Shown: positions 17,536 through 26,700 of the stretch, piece by piece
How the letters are laid out: each line of letters opens with the position of its first letter
How positions within the stretch are numbered: the stretch's first letter is position 1
NCBI GenBank assembly: GCA_018663505.1
Contig: JABJQG010000048.1
Location: forward strand, 106,591-170,590
Source of the DNA: Pseudobdellovibrionaceae bacterium
Lineage (GTDB): Bacteria > Bdellovibrionota > Bdellovibrionia > Bdellovibrionales > UBA1609
Length of the DNA stretch: 64,000 nt
Reading direction: 5' to 3'
Program-made: the position numbers and the translations under genes
The notes under the pieces: model-generated
Databases searched by the model: none
Seen by the model: only the letters and a program-made list of their open reading frames with translations
What the model was told of the DNA's origin: nothing

Positions 17536-18354
17536 TCATTTAGTCAGTGGGAATAGCTGTATATTCAGCTGATAGATTTCCTGAGGGTCATCTTCAACAA
17601 GTTCTTCCGACATTTTATAAAGAAACTCATTAATTTTCTTACTGGATAAATTAATTTTATTTAGTGACGTTGCAACAGTGGCTCCTGTCACTAGACGTTT
17701 TGAGTAAGAAGATGATCTATCACTAGCAGGTTTTAATTCTTCCAAAGCCTTAATTATCATTTGTTGATGATACTGGTTTACTAAATCATTACTAACCTTA
17801 TTGGGCAAACGTAACTTCTTATTTACTTTTGAAATATTCCCGCCTTCATCTTTTTGCAATGCTTTCAACTGGATTAAGAATTCAATGGCAATTTCTACCT
17901 CCATCACACTAATACCAAGACGTGAGGAAATCCAACGTGAATCACTTTTAAAATTTTTAGTGGTTGTTAAATCCAATATGGCTATGTTGTACCACTTACT
18001 TAAAATGGAATATTTCTTTTTTTCCAATGGATAGTATTTATTTAAAAAATTAAAATCACTTTTTGAAGTGATTCCACCTGTTTGGGAAGGCTCCTTAACT
18101 GGTCCATCTAATGCCCTTTTTAATTGCAAACAGGCCACTTCATCCATATCAAGAATATCTATAAAATTTGAGATTCTATTTTCTGGTAATTTCTTTTTCC
18201 CCGAAAGTACGCCACTCACAAAACCTGGGGACAAATCTAAATCACGCGACAAAGCCCTTAATGAATAGGCCACGTTAATTGTTTTTTTTCTTTCGTAATA
18301 CTGCCTTAAAATATCATGTGGCTTAAGATATTGTTCTGTCACAGCATATACCAT
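17536..18354 (-). CDS. TIGR02147-family DNA-binding regulator
   Basis: The 272-residue product has the hallmarks of TIGR02147 proteins. These are an N-terminal helix-turn-helix (about residues 28-55, YSLRALSRDLDLSPGFVSGV then LSGKKKLP), a central hydrophobic winged segment and a C-terminal region with FLYKMSEELVEDDPQEIYQL. The family is best known from Fibrobacterota and Bdellovibrionota. The ATG lies inside the end of the upstream secreted-protein gene (16-base overlap), so the two are coupled. Its targets are unknown. Confidence 0.82.
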   Translation of the reverse strand: MVYAVTEQYLKPHDILRQYYERKKTINVAYSLRALSRDLDLSPGFVSGVLSGKKKLPENRISNFIDILDMDEVACLQLKRALDGPVKEPSQTGGITSKSDFNFLNKYYPLEKKKYSILSKWYNIAILDLTTTKNFKSDSRWISSRLGISVMEVEIAIEFLIQLKALQKDEGGNISKVNKKLRLPNKVSNDLVNQYHQQMIIKALEELKPASDRSSSYSKRLVTGATVATSLNKINLSSKKINEFLYKMSEELVEDDPQEIYQLNIQLFPLTK

Positions 18355-19217
18355 ATGTTTTCATCAAATAAGTCTTCTTCTTTCTCTAACAAGTATTCAG
18401 AAAAATAGTTAAGAAAATCAAAATGATCCTGATCACTAAGCTCAAAGTAGAAAATGAGTGGCTGTATAAAATATTTACCCTTACGCAGTTCAACATTACT
18501 GTCCCAGTTTATTCCTTTTTCATTTTTTTCAACGTGTTTAGGCTTTAGTGACTGCTCCAAAGGCGAATACAATAATCTTTTAAATACGTATTTTTTTTCA
18601 GAGTCATTTAATTGAGGGTGATCTTTGGCTAGCCATTTTCCAACTAAATCTAAGCAACGGGATTTGAAATTGATAATTTCATTTTGCCCGCCTCCTCCAA
18701 CCACTGTTATGCCACCTTCACCTTCGTAGAGAGCCTCTCCTTCTCTGTATTCTAAGTCTCCAATGATTGGTCCTATAAACTGTAATTGTTCAGTTAACTC
18801 AGGTCCACGATCTATTCTAGAGAGACGATCAATAGAAATACTAATATGATAGTTTTCATCTAGTATGCCCAAAGCACCCACGGCCTCATGTAAATACCAG
18901 GCGTCCACATACTTGCCAACAGCTTTATCTAAAGAAAGTTTATTAATTAAAACCCCTTGTTCTTCTACAATATATACTGATGAGGTTCGAGTCTTACCTG
19001 AACCTAAAGCAAAAACATCTTTCAGCAAACCCCACTTAACAGTTTCTATATCTTCTGACAAAGAAAGAAGGCCTATACTCCCCACATGAGTTACATCTTT
19101 TTCTAAAAGTCGGTTTATGCTTCTTTGTGCAACTTGCGTGTATGTCTGGGTTTCTGCCCATACCAATAGAGAGAAAAACTGCACTACAAAAATAAATATC
19201 AAGCCACTTAATTTCAT
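18339..19217 (-). CDS. Exported protein paired with a TIGR02147 regulator
   Basis: The 292-residue product has a signal peptide (about residues 1-21, ending LLVWAET). I recognise no domain. A Gly-rich segment EGEGGITVVGGGGQNE lies near the middle, and the sequence contains VGALGILDENYHISI. It overlaps the following regulator gene by 16 bases. TIGR02147 genes often sit with a predicted secreted protein, so the two may form one regulatory unit. Confidence 0.65.
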   Translation of the reverse strand: MKLSGLIFIFVVQFFSLLVWAETQTYTQVAQRSINRLLEKDVTHVGSIGLLSLSEDIETVKWGLLKDVFALGSGKTRTSSVYIVEEQGVLINKLSLDKAVGKYVDAWYLHEAVGALGILDENYHISISIDRLSRIDRGPELTEQLQFIGPIIGDLEYREGEALYEGEGGITVVGGGGQNEIINFKSRCLDLVGKWLAKDHPQLNDSEKKYVFKRLLYSPLEQSLKPKHVEKNEKGINWDSNVELRKGKYFIQPLIFYFELSDQDHFDFLNYFSEYLLEKEEDLFDENIWYML

Positions 19218-19492
19218 TAAAACTCCGAGGATTACAGCTCTGTTTATTATGGTTTGAAGCTAATATAACGCACTCAATAACTTCTTGCTGTAAAACTAGT
19301 CACTCTTGTAAATCTTACTGATACAGCCATGATATTCACACATTAAACACAAATGGATTTTTGTATCATAAATGAATCAGAGATTTCACGAAATGCACTC
19401 CTTCCAAATATTAAGAGAATTTAACGGCTAAAGAGCAAAAAACGTGTTCAAACTCACTTGACCCCCATTGATTTTTGGATAACATGGACGGT

Positions 19493-19957
19493 ATGAAAAA
19501 TTTACAATTTGTACTTCTTACCGTTATCCTGCTATTCAATACCTCTTTATTTGCTCGGTCTGCTCTTTTAGAACAAGCCTGTGCTGACGACGGGGGGGAT
19601 ATAGTAAACAAAATCATTTGCCCTAGTACTGAGGCTACAAAAAACGGAAAATTTTGTGTTTCTGGTAATATGTTCTATGACGGGTGCTCGGCTTCTGTTC
19701 CAGGTTATGAAGATTTCTTTTTTAACTCTTGTGTTTTACATGATTTTTGCTATCACCATGAGCCTTCTACTAACGGAAAATCTAAAATAGATTGTGACAA
19801 AGAGTTTTTAGCAAATCTAAATTTTCAATGTAGTAAACACAAAAGTCCGTTTAAGTGTCGACTAACAGCTCGAACTTTTTATCAAGCTGTTGCACGTTTT
19901 GGCGAAAGCTCATGGCAGTGTTCAGATGTGGTCGCTGACTACCCTGATAAACTTTAG
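19493..19957 (+). CDS. Exported phospholipase A2-like protein
   Basis: The 154-residue product has a signal peptide (MKNLQFVLLTVILLFNTSLF). The PLA2 catalytic helix motif CVLHDFCYHHE has the catalytic His at residue 83 next to Asp84. A second helix, KIDCDKEFLANL, supplies the paired Asp. There are about ten Cys in the mature part, consistent with disulphides. The classical N-terminal calcium loop YGxxCG is not obvious; DGCSASVPGYEDFF may stand in. Starts at 19475 (TTG), 19484 and 19493 are possible; the last gives the cleanest signal peptide. Secreted PLA2 would attack phospholipids of prey, host or own membranes. Confidence 0.72.
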   Translation: MKNLQFVLLTVILLFNTSLFARSALLEQACADDGGDIVNKIICPSTEATKNGKFCVSGNMFYDGCSASVPGYEDFFFNSCVLHDFCYHHEPSTNGKSKIDCDKEFLANLNFQCSKHKSPFKCRLTARTFYQAVARFGESSWQCSDVVADYPDKL

Positions 19958-20167
19958 ATAATGTCTACTTAGGTTAAAAATATACAACGCAATCTAACAA
20001 CCGTGCAAAGCCCCTTTGTTAAAATTGATATTAATAACTTAGCCCTCATAACTAAACCATTAGTTTAACATATTTATTATTCTTACTTTCTGATATTAAA
20101 GTCAGCTACTTAAATATATTGCCCCTACTTTATTCTTCCATAATACTTATAGTCATAGGAGATCACT

Positions 20168-21628
20168 ATGGGAAGAATTGTAATTTTAGGCGGTGGTGTA
20201 TCCGGCCATACAGCTGCTAGTTTTTGTAAAAAATGGGTGGGTAAAAAACATGAAGTTGTTGTTATAACCCCTAACAGTAAATGGAATTGGATTCCATCAA
20301 ACATTTGGGTTGGCGTTGGTAAAATGTCTACCGAACAAGTGACCTTTGAGCTGGCTCCTATTTATAAAAAGCAAGGCATTACATACATTCAAGCAAAAGC
20401 TCTTAGCCTTCACCCAGATGGAGGTTTAGACTCTGACTCTCCTTATGTAACATATGAACACACCCACAAGGACAAGATGGGACAGCAAGAAACTGTAACC
20501 TATGACTATATGATAAACGCCACGGGCCCAAAATTAAATTTTTCTGCCACTGAGGGCCTTGGTCCCGAGCATGGGCACACTGTTTCTGTATGCACTCCTC
20601 AACACGCTGTACATGCCTCCGAAGAACTAAAAAAAGTGATTGAAGTTATGAAATCTGGAAAAAGACAGAAGATCCTTATTGGTACTGGCCACTCTTCAGC
20701 CACATGCCAGGGCGCTGCCTTTGAATACATGTTTAATGTGGAACATGAGCTTAATGAGGCCGGTGTAAGAGATATGGCAGACCTCAAATGGATCTCTAAC
20801 GAGTTTTTCTTAGGAGATTTTGGTATTGCAGGGCTACATCTAAAAAAGGGAGGTTATGTAACTTCAAGTAAAGTGTTTGCTGAATCTCTTTTTGCCGAAC
20901 GAGGTATTGAGTGGATCGTCAAAGCTGGTGTTTATAAAATTGAATCCGGAATAGTACATTATGAAAATCTAGATGGACAAAAAAAAACTGAAGCCTTTGA
21001 TTTTTCCATGCTCATTCCATCTTTTAGCGGGGTAGGCTTAAAAGCTTTCGATAAATCCGGTGCAGATATGACGGAAAAAATCTTTGCTGCAAATGGCTTC
21101 TTAAAAGTGGATGCTGACTACACCAAAAAACCATTTGCTGAATGGAGAGCCGCTGATTGGCCAAAAACATACCAAAACCCAACTTATAAAAACTTATTTG
21201 CAATCGGCATTGCCTTTGCTCCACCTCATGCTATTAGCAAACCCATGCAAAGCACTAATGGCACAAACATCTCCCCAGCTCCACCAAGAACAGGAATGCC
21301 CTCAGCAATGATTGGGAAAGCTGTAGCCAAAACTGTTACTGATATGATCAAAGGAAAAATCACGGAACCTCAAGGCAATCATTCAATGACAGAAATGGGA
21401 GCCGCATGTGTAGCCTCCACAGGTTCTGGTTTTTTTAACGGAAGCGCAGTGGCTATGACTGTATTTCCAGTGGTTCCTGACTACGAAAAATATCCTGGTG
21501 TTGGGCGATCTTTAAAATATACCTTCGGGGAAGTTGGTTTAGCAGGACACTGGATCAAGCACCTGCTTCATCATTTGTTTTTACATAAAGCCAAGTTTCG
21601 TCCTGGCTGGAGTTTTATCCCTGAATAA
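20168..21628 (+). CDS. Sulfide:quinone oxidoreductase-like flavoprotein
   Basis: The 486-residue product has the FAD-binding motif VILGGGVSGHTAA at the N-terminus. Cys residues in SVCTPQHAVHA and SATCQGAAFEY match the redox positions of SQR/FCSD-type proteins, and the C-terminal GxAFAPPHAISKP region matches the FAD-contact part. The end (SLKYTFGEVGLAGHWIKHLLHH) is an amphipathic, membrane-associating helix. The family transfers electrons from sulfide, or another donor, to quinone at the inner membrane. Activity on sulfide is likely but not certain. AGGAG precedes the ATG. Confidence 0.8.
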   Translation: MGRIVILGGGVSGHTAASFCKKWVGKKHEVVVITPNSKWNWIPSNIWVGVGKMSTEQVTFELAPIYKKQGITYIQAKALSLHPDGGLDSDSPYVTYEHTHKDKMGQQETVTYDYMINATGPKLNFSATEGLGPEHGHTVSVCTPQHAVHASEELKKVIEVMKSGKRQKILIGTGHSSATCQGAAFEYMFNVEHELNEAGVRDMADLKWISNEFFLGDFGIAGLHLKKGGYVTSSKVFAESLFAERGIEWIVKAGVYKIESGIVHYENLDGQKKTEAFDFSMLIPSFSGVGLKAFDKSGADMTEKIFAANGFLKVDADYTKKPFAEWRAADWPKTYQNPTYKNLFAIGIAFAPPHAISKPMQSTNGTNISPAPPRTGMPSAMIGKAVAKTVTDMIKGKITEPQGNHSMTEMGAACVASTGSGFFNGSAVAMTVFPVVPDYEKYPGVGRSLKYTFGEVGLAGHWIKHLLHHLFLHKAKFRPGWSFIPE

Positions 21629-21692
21629 AACTCTTGGTATTATTCTTAAAAAAGAATTTTTATAAACTTGTTTCAATTACAAAAGGAAAATT

Positions 21693-21851
21693 ATGAATAA
21701 AGAATCTCAGATAAAACCCTACGAGCCCTCCTCTGGAGCCGCCTTGCCCACAAGGTTTACACTATATATGCGACAAAATTTTATTTACCAGGTGTTCCGA
21801 TTTATAATGATAAATATAAAAATGACAATCATCATTTGGCGATCTCATTAA
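21693..21851 (+). CDS. 52-residue protein upstream of a membrane-protein gene
   Basis: A short frame beginning MNKESQIKPYEPSSGAALPT, with a second half FIMINIKMTIIIWRSH that is hydrophobic and basic. AAAAGGAAAA lies four bases before the ATG. The stop is three bases before the next gene's ATG (21855), which argues that both are translated from one message. I recall similar short proteins (hydrophobic end with INLKM) next to membrane proteins but know no function. Confidence 0.5.
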   Translation: MNKESQIKPYEPSSGAALPTRFTLYMRQNFIYQVFRFIMINIKMTIIIWRSH

Positions 21852-21854
21852 GTT

Positions 21855-22322
21855 ATGAATAAAGTTCGTCAAAATCCTAATCAAATCATGTTTGTTCCCA
21901 AAATTATTTGGATTGCATTATTGTCCTCAATAGTTGTCTATAATTATGTTGTCTATTTAAAAATTGGGGCTGAAGCCTTTAGCAGTCTGCCTCAAACCGA
22001 AAACCCATTACTCACTGCCTTAGTTGTCATGGCCCTTCTCAGCTTTTTATTGAGCCTTTTTCTCCCAAATATCATTCTGAAATCAACCAGAAAAAAAGTA
22101 AAATCAATGGAGGGGAGAATCTCAATCGAAATTATGCAAGCCGTTTTTATGCCTTTTATTTTACGCTTAATTTTTCTAGAGAGCATTTGTGTATACGGGT
22201 TTATTCTGTCATTTCAGGATCAGAGTAACTTAATTCTTTTTTTCTCAATACCTGTAATCATTAATTATTTTTTCATATTCCCAACGGAAAAGAGATGGCT
22301 AGAGTGGATCCGCTTTAAGTAG
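21855..22322 (+). CDS. Small inner-membrane protein of unknown function
   Basis: The 155-residue product has four hydrophobic segments (about residues 14-34, 50-72, 92-120 and 126-142). It has no recognisable motif beyond a basic loop STRKKVKSMEGR and ends EKRWLEWIRFK. The start is three bases after the stop of a 52-codon gene, so both are probably co-translated. It has no ribosome binding site of its own that stands out. Confidence 0.6.
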   Translation: MNKVRQNPNQIMFVPKIIWIALLSSIVVYNYVVYLKIGAEAFSSLPQTENPLLTALVVMALLSFLLSLFLPNIILKSTRKKVKSMEGRISIEIMQAVFMPFILRLIFLESICVYGFILSFQDQSNLILFFSIPVIINYFFIFPTEKRWLEWIRFK

Positions 22323-22423
22323 TTTTTTACTAACTACTCAATACCTATATTTCATGAAACTGAAATATTTAAGTATGTGACATTAAAGGTTACCACTAAA
22401 AAACTAAATACAGAAGAACCTCT

Positions 22424-22972
22424 CTAAACAGTCGGCACTTTACACATTCCTTGAGACGGGATATCTAGTGCAGCATTAAACTTAGCTGACATATTCTGAA
22501 AAGAAATCAAAGCTGTTAGCTCCACCACTTGGTCGTCGGAGAAATGACTTTTCAGTTTACCCATAAGCTCTGTTGGTACCTTTACATTAGCTCCAGAAAC
22601 AATGCCCACATAATGAAGAACATCTCTTTCTAATTGAGAAAACAGAGAATGAGTTTCCCACTCCTCAAGCACATCCACTTTATCTATAGAGTCCGTTCGA
22701 GTGAGAAGGTTCATAGCATTATAATCAATACAAAAAGCACACCAATTTAGCTGAGCCACACGTACTTGTACAAGAGCCCTGAGTGCGGGATCTAGGCTAG
22801 ATGACTTCCTATCCAAATGCCCCCAAAACCACAAAAACAGAACTTGTAAAAAGGGGACCCTCCCCCACAGCAACCCCGGCAACAAAATTTGCCCGATTTT
22901 CTTTTCTTGCGACCGAAAAAAATACCTTAAATAAAATGGATATTCTGAAATTTTTTTTGCCTCTACATACAT
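22424..22972 (-). CDS. AhpD/carboxymuconolactone decarboxylase-like protein
   Basis: The 182-residue product carries the AhpD-type redox motif WCAFCIDYNAM near residue 80, preceded by ALRALVQVRVAQLN, as in the CMD/alkylhydroperoxidase fold. The C-terminal half contains VVELTALISFQNMSAKFNAAL, typical of the second helix pair. Members act as peroxidase partners or remain uncharacterised. The gene stands alone. A 9-bp tandem repeat lies about 50 bases upstream of its start and could affect its promoter. Confidence 0.75.
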   Translation of the reverse strand: MYVEAKKISEYPFYLRYFFRSQEKKIGQILLPGLLWGRVPFLQVLFLWFWGHLDRKSSSLDPALRALVQVRVAQLNWCAFCIDYNAMNLLTRTDSIDKVDVLEEWETHSLFSQLERDVLHYVGIVSGANVKVPTELMGKLKSHFSDDQVVELTALISFQNMSAKFNAALDIPSQGMCKVPTV

Positions 22973-23020
22973 AAAACTACCTTCTAAATCTTTATTTATT
23001 CTTAAGTGTTACCAACACTC

Positions 23021-23065
23021 CCTATATTTCCTATATTTCCTATATTTCCTATATTTCCTATATTT
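23021..23065. repeat. Tandem repeat, five copies of a 9-bp unit
   Basis: CCTATATTT is repeated five times without change. It lies in the gap between the AhpD-like gene (minus strand, start 22972) and an exported-protein gene (plus strand). A unit of 9 bp cannot shift a frame but can change promoter spacing by slippage. No gene is seen in 22973-23252. Confidence 0.9.
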
Positions 23066-23252
23066 TTACACGTAGCTGTTTCGTAAACCAATGAAAATAC
23101 ACATAAAAACAAAATTAAGTGTTTTTCCTGATACATAAGATTAAAAACACCTTTACATTAATGAAGAGATTTCAAACCTACAACTTATTATGGCTCTTTG
23201 AATATTACATTATTATGATTTTATAAATTAAACAAAACAAATGGAGCGTCCT

Positions 23253-23696
23253 ATGAAAAAACTTATTTTGTTAACATTAATCGGGCTATCAAACTTAATT
23301 TTTGCCACCGAATATACTCAATGCCAAAAGTCATATCCTATGTCTGACTATACTCTAACCACAGTTAACGGCCATTCTATGAATTTTAGAAGTCTTTATA
23401 ACTGTAAAAATGCAGAAATCAAAGTAAATGCGCAGCTAGAAACTCTACCTTTCGTAATAGTATGGGGGTGCTCCACCGGCTATAGCCACTTAGGTAATGA
23501 CATTCTTCTCCTAGATTCACATCATATTGGCACAAACCTGTATGCCTACCAAGTGTCAAAAAACAATAAAATTACCAGAACCATTTACCCCTTTAGTGAG
23601 ATTCCAGGTCTAAGCACAGCTGACAGCTGTACAGAAACAGCCAATCAAAAATATCATCTTCAAAAATTTAGTGATGATGACTTTGTAAAGCTATAG
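23253..23696 (+). CDS. Small exported protein of unknown function
   Basis: The start is ATG 23253, since GGAG (23243-23246) sits six bases upstream; the ATG at 23241 contains that site. The 147-residue product has a signal peptide (MKKLILLTLIGLSNLIFA). The mature part has five Cys, in CQKSY, NCKNA, WGCSTGY and DSCTETA among others. No family recognised. It is convergent with the PFOR gene, with only 31 bases between stops and no clear terminator. Confidence 0.6.
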   Translation: MKKLILLTLIGLSNLIFATEYTQCQKSYPMSDYTLTTVNGHSMNFRSLYNCKNAEIKVNAQLETLPFVIVWGCSTGYSHLGNDILLLDSHHIGTNLYAYQVSKNNKITRTIYPFSEIPGLSTADSCTETANQKYHLQKFSDDDFVKL

Positions 23697-23727
23697 CCTG
23701 GCACCTAATATGAAATTGTCTCTGCTC

Positions 23728-26700
23728 TTACCTCACTCGATCTTGAAGTCTGCGCCAATTTCGGCGGCGCTCTAGAGCAAAAAGTACTAATAGCCTTGAA
23801 ATTCCCATTCTCTTTCGTTCGCCTTTATCGTTCACCACATCTGAGTAAATGCCCTCTAGTGGAACATAGGCCGAATGATCTTTATTAAGGTAATTTCTAA
23901 GGGTAATATCCGTTTGTGAAACATTTTTAAAAATTTCTGTGTCAGAAACTACTTCTTCTTCGGGTTTTATTTTCATAAAATGTTTTCTAAATCGCCCTTC
24001 TGTGGCTGCCCACTGGATGGTTGTAAAGTCATAGGGGTTTCCATCCTTATCTTTTTTACTCATCCAATCCTCTTTTGGAGTGGGGTTCCCTTTTACGCTC
24101 ATTGCTTGAGAGTCTAGTTCACCTAATCTTGGATCAAAAGTAAACTCAGGCACTGTTCTGGAGTCACGTGCCTTTAAAGCCTGAGTCATGGCCACATCGT
24201 CACCAACCCCATGTTCTGGCTGACAAGTTGTGAAAGATTGTAAGTAGGCCGTTCCACGGTAAGTTATGCCATCAAGAACAGCTTTAAAAAACTTTGCTGT
24301 AGATGCCATTGAAACTGATGCTACATAGGGAGAGCCATGCCCTGATGTTAATGTGAGAGCCACTTCTTTACGTTCAGTTAATTTACCTTGATGATGTTTG
24401 TTAAAAAACTGGTTCATATCAAAACCACCCGGCATAAATGAACTATCCGAATTTTGACCACCAGTGTTTGAATACACCTGTGTGTCTAACATTAAAATAT
24501 TTATATTTGGCCGATTCTGTAACACAACTTTTGATAAGTTCTGATATCCAATATCACCAATGGCCCCATCACCACCAATAACCCATAGTTTTGGAAGCTC
24601 TGAAATTTCAAGTTCCGTCATATGATTATCATCAAAGTGAGTATAAAGTTCATAATTTCTGCGGCTAAAACTTTCATCTAAATTAAGTAGATGCCCAGCT
24701 AATCTTTCTGGGACCACAGAACGCCTGGAGTGATCCATGATAAAACTTTCTGCCACTAACCAACCAATGGTTGTGCCATCTTGAAAAAGAGAGTTCATCC
24801 AAGGGTATTTATGCGGATTAGAAGGGTGTGTTGATCCATACACTGTGTTGCAACCTGTGCTGGCCGTCATTCCCATAACAGTCATACCCTCATGAGTGCC
24901 CTCCACCACATTAAATTTTTTATGGTTCAAAGCATCTGTAGATAGAACCAATGCCAAAGCCTCTACCATATCTTTATCAGAGCCCTTAAACTCATCAGCA
25001 ATTCTCGCCTGTGTTCCCTCAATATCTTCAGCACCAATTCCCAAAATAAGGTGAATTAAAGAAAGCTTTAGACTCTCGTATGCTTCAATATTTTTACTTT
25101 TCAAAGTGTCTAACTGAGCTAACCCAGTGGTCTTAATATCATCACTTAACTTTAACAATCGAGAAGACTTTCTCTCAAAAAGTGGACGCATATAGGCTTC
25201 AGTCATAGTGACAATGCCGCGTAAAACGGACTTCTCACCACATCCGGCACAAGAACCATCTCCAGAGACAAAAGCATTGTAATTATCTTTAAGCATCAAA
25301 TGATTATATAAAACTGCAGGTCGAGTGCTTTCAATATCATCCGGATCATACTTAGCTAAATACTTTTGAGGTGTATTGGGTAAATACTTATAAAAATCCA
25401 TAGCGGACAAATGCTTAGCCCTAAGGTCTACACTTTCATCTTCCATATACAAAGCTTCGTGTGAACCGCAAGCCACCACACATTCACCACAGCCCTTACA
25501 AAGGTCACTGACAAAAATTGAAAATATTCCACCAGCTCCAGCCTCTTTTTTCTCCAAAGACTGGTAAATAGATTTTGTTTTTCCATAACCTATGGGTAAG
25601 GCTTTAATCATAAACTTAATTGCCGTAAGGTGTTCATTGGCAACTTCTAGATTTTGCTGCTTAAGTACACTTTCAAACAAAACATCTAAAGGCTCAACTT
25701 GTTCTTTTTTTTCGGCAAGTTCTGCATTCATCAATTCACGTAGATTTTCTTCAATATTTTTTAGGTTTTTAATCAACAGTCGTGAAGTGTCCGCATCTTT
25801 TACATAAAAAGAAAAAATATTTCTCAATAATGTTGATAAATCTTGAGCTGTATTAGGCAATGCCGTATCCGGGCATACAGAAATACAAGACATACACTGT
25901 GTGCATTTATAAGGATCAAATATAGGAACCTTTCTACGCGACACAAATTTAGAAATATTTTTTCCAGTAGCTGCTGGCATTGAACCTATGGATAAAAGGG
26001 GGGATGCCGGTTGGTTGTCTGTATCTCCATCTAAAAATTCACTTTTATAAGTGTCATATTTAAAAAGAGGTGCCGTAGTACATTTTAAAGGTTCAGTTTT
26101 AACAGAAGGTACATTTGCGCATATCACATTCCCAGCCATTGCTGAAGAATCAGGAGCATCAATGGCTCCAATTTTTAGTGGTGCCACCCCTTCAAAACCA
26201 GATTTCATCACCTCTAAATTTGCATCAACTACAGCTTTACCAAATTTACCAAACTTTTTATCGTACTGTTTATGAACCGAGTCTAAAAACTTTTCCTCAT
26301 TAAGATTATTTTCTTTTAAAAAAGAAGATGTTCCAAAGAAGGCTCCAAGAAAAGCATTTCCCTGCATTCTTGTTTGCAACTCTTCTCTTGGTGTATGCGA
26401 CCTGGCAATTTCAAAACCTTTTAGAGTAAAAATACTAATCTCTTTTTCAATAATTTCACTACGATATTTTGTTGGAATACGCTCCCAAGCCCTATCTCCT
26501 TCTTCTGACTCCCAGATAAAAACACCGCCGGGGCGTACACCATTTAAGGGATTGGTATGTGAAAACGCCTTGGGATCACAACACAAAACCACGTCCACAT
26601 GTTTCAAGTCACAATTGACCTTAATACGTTCCTTAGCTGCCACTAAAAAATAATTTGTGGGCGCCCCTTTTTTTTCCGATCCATACTTGGGGTTAGCGGA

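Noticed and set aside
23021..23065. CRISPR-like array
   Set aside because: The units are contiguous 9-bp repeats with no spacers and no cas genes nearby.
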